From Bacteroidota bacterium (lineage in GTDB: Bacteria > Bacteroidota > Bacteroidia > Bacteroidales > P3), in NCBI GenBank assembly GCA_030540495.1, contig JAUNWC010000123.1, positions 1 through 5,542 of the forward strand: a stretch of DNA of 5,542 bases. Direction: 5' to 3'. This document shows, piece after piece, positions 5,539 to 5,542 of the stretch. The position numbers and the translations under genes were made by a program. The notes below the pieces were generated by a model, which had not been told where the DNA came from, ran no database searches, and saw only the letters and a list, made by a program, of their open reading frames with translations. Within the stretch, counting starts at the first letter, position 1; the number at the start of each line of letters is the position of its first letter.

Positions 5539-5542
5539 TACC

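Noticed and set aside
1..5542. CRISPR array, tRNA/rRNA genes, transposase, toxin-antitoxin or defence genes
   Set aside because: No regularly spaced repeats, no cloverleaf sequence, and no coding region without a better housekeeping or polysaccharide assignment were found on either strand.

Overview
This window looks like chromosomal DNA from a low-GC member of the Bacteroidota, most likely Bacteroidales-like. Three things support that. One promoter matches the Bacteroidota form TTTG-N19-TAnnTTTG exactly. The gene starts are preceded by A/T-rich sequence rather than strong Shine-Dalgarno sites. The core gene order is YceD (DUF177) - rpmF - plsX - fabH. The genus cannot be named from this sequence alone. 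All seven genes lie on the + strand.

Region 1 (1-1027) is the tail of a surface-polysaccharide locus. It holds the 3' end of a GT4-type glycosyltransferase, cut by the window edge, and a complete rfbC (dTDP-4-dehydrorhamnose 3,5-epimerase). A TAACTTTG box overlaps the stop codon of the glycosyltransferase and may give rfbC its own promoter.

Region 2 (1028-1260) is non-coding and is the most structured non-genic part. It contains a 14-bp perfect palindrome at the rfbC stop, a long nested inverted repeat that pairs best as + strand RNA, an imperfect 20-bp tandem repeat, and then a full promoter for the next operon.

Region 3 (1261-5538) is a tightly packed housekeeping operon: DUF177/YceD, rpmF (ribosomal protein bL32), plsX and fabH (phospholipid and fatty-acid initiation), a PhnP-like metallo-beta-lactamase-fold hydrolase overlapping fabH by 13 bases, and a short-form NIF3/YbgI-type dinuclear-metal protein 4 bases further on. 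PlsX makes acyl-phosphate for membrane phospholipid synthesis, and FabH starts new acyl chains. The cluster therefore links ribosome assembly (YceD, bL32) with membrane lipid synthesis, as in many bacteria. The last two genes have no obvious pathway link to the others.

I see no CRISPR array, tRNA, rRNA, intact transposase or defence system. The coding content is largely ordinary. The points worth a second look are the intergenic structure at 1018-1170 and the two poorly characterised metalloproteins attached to the fab operon.
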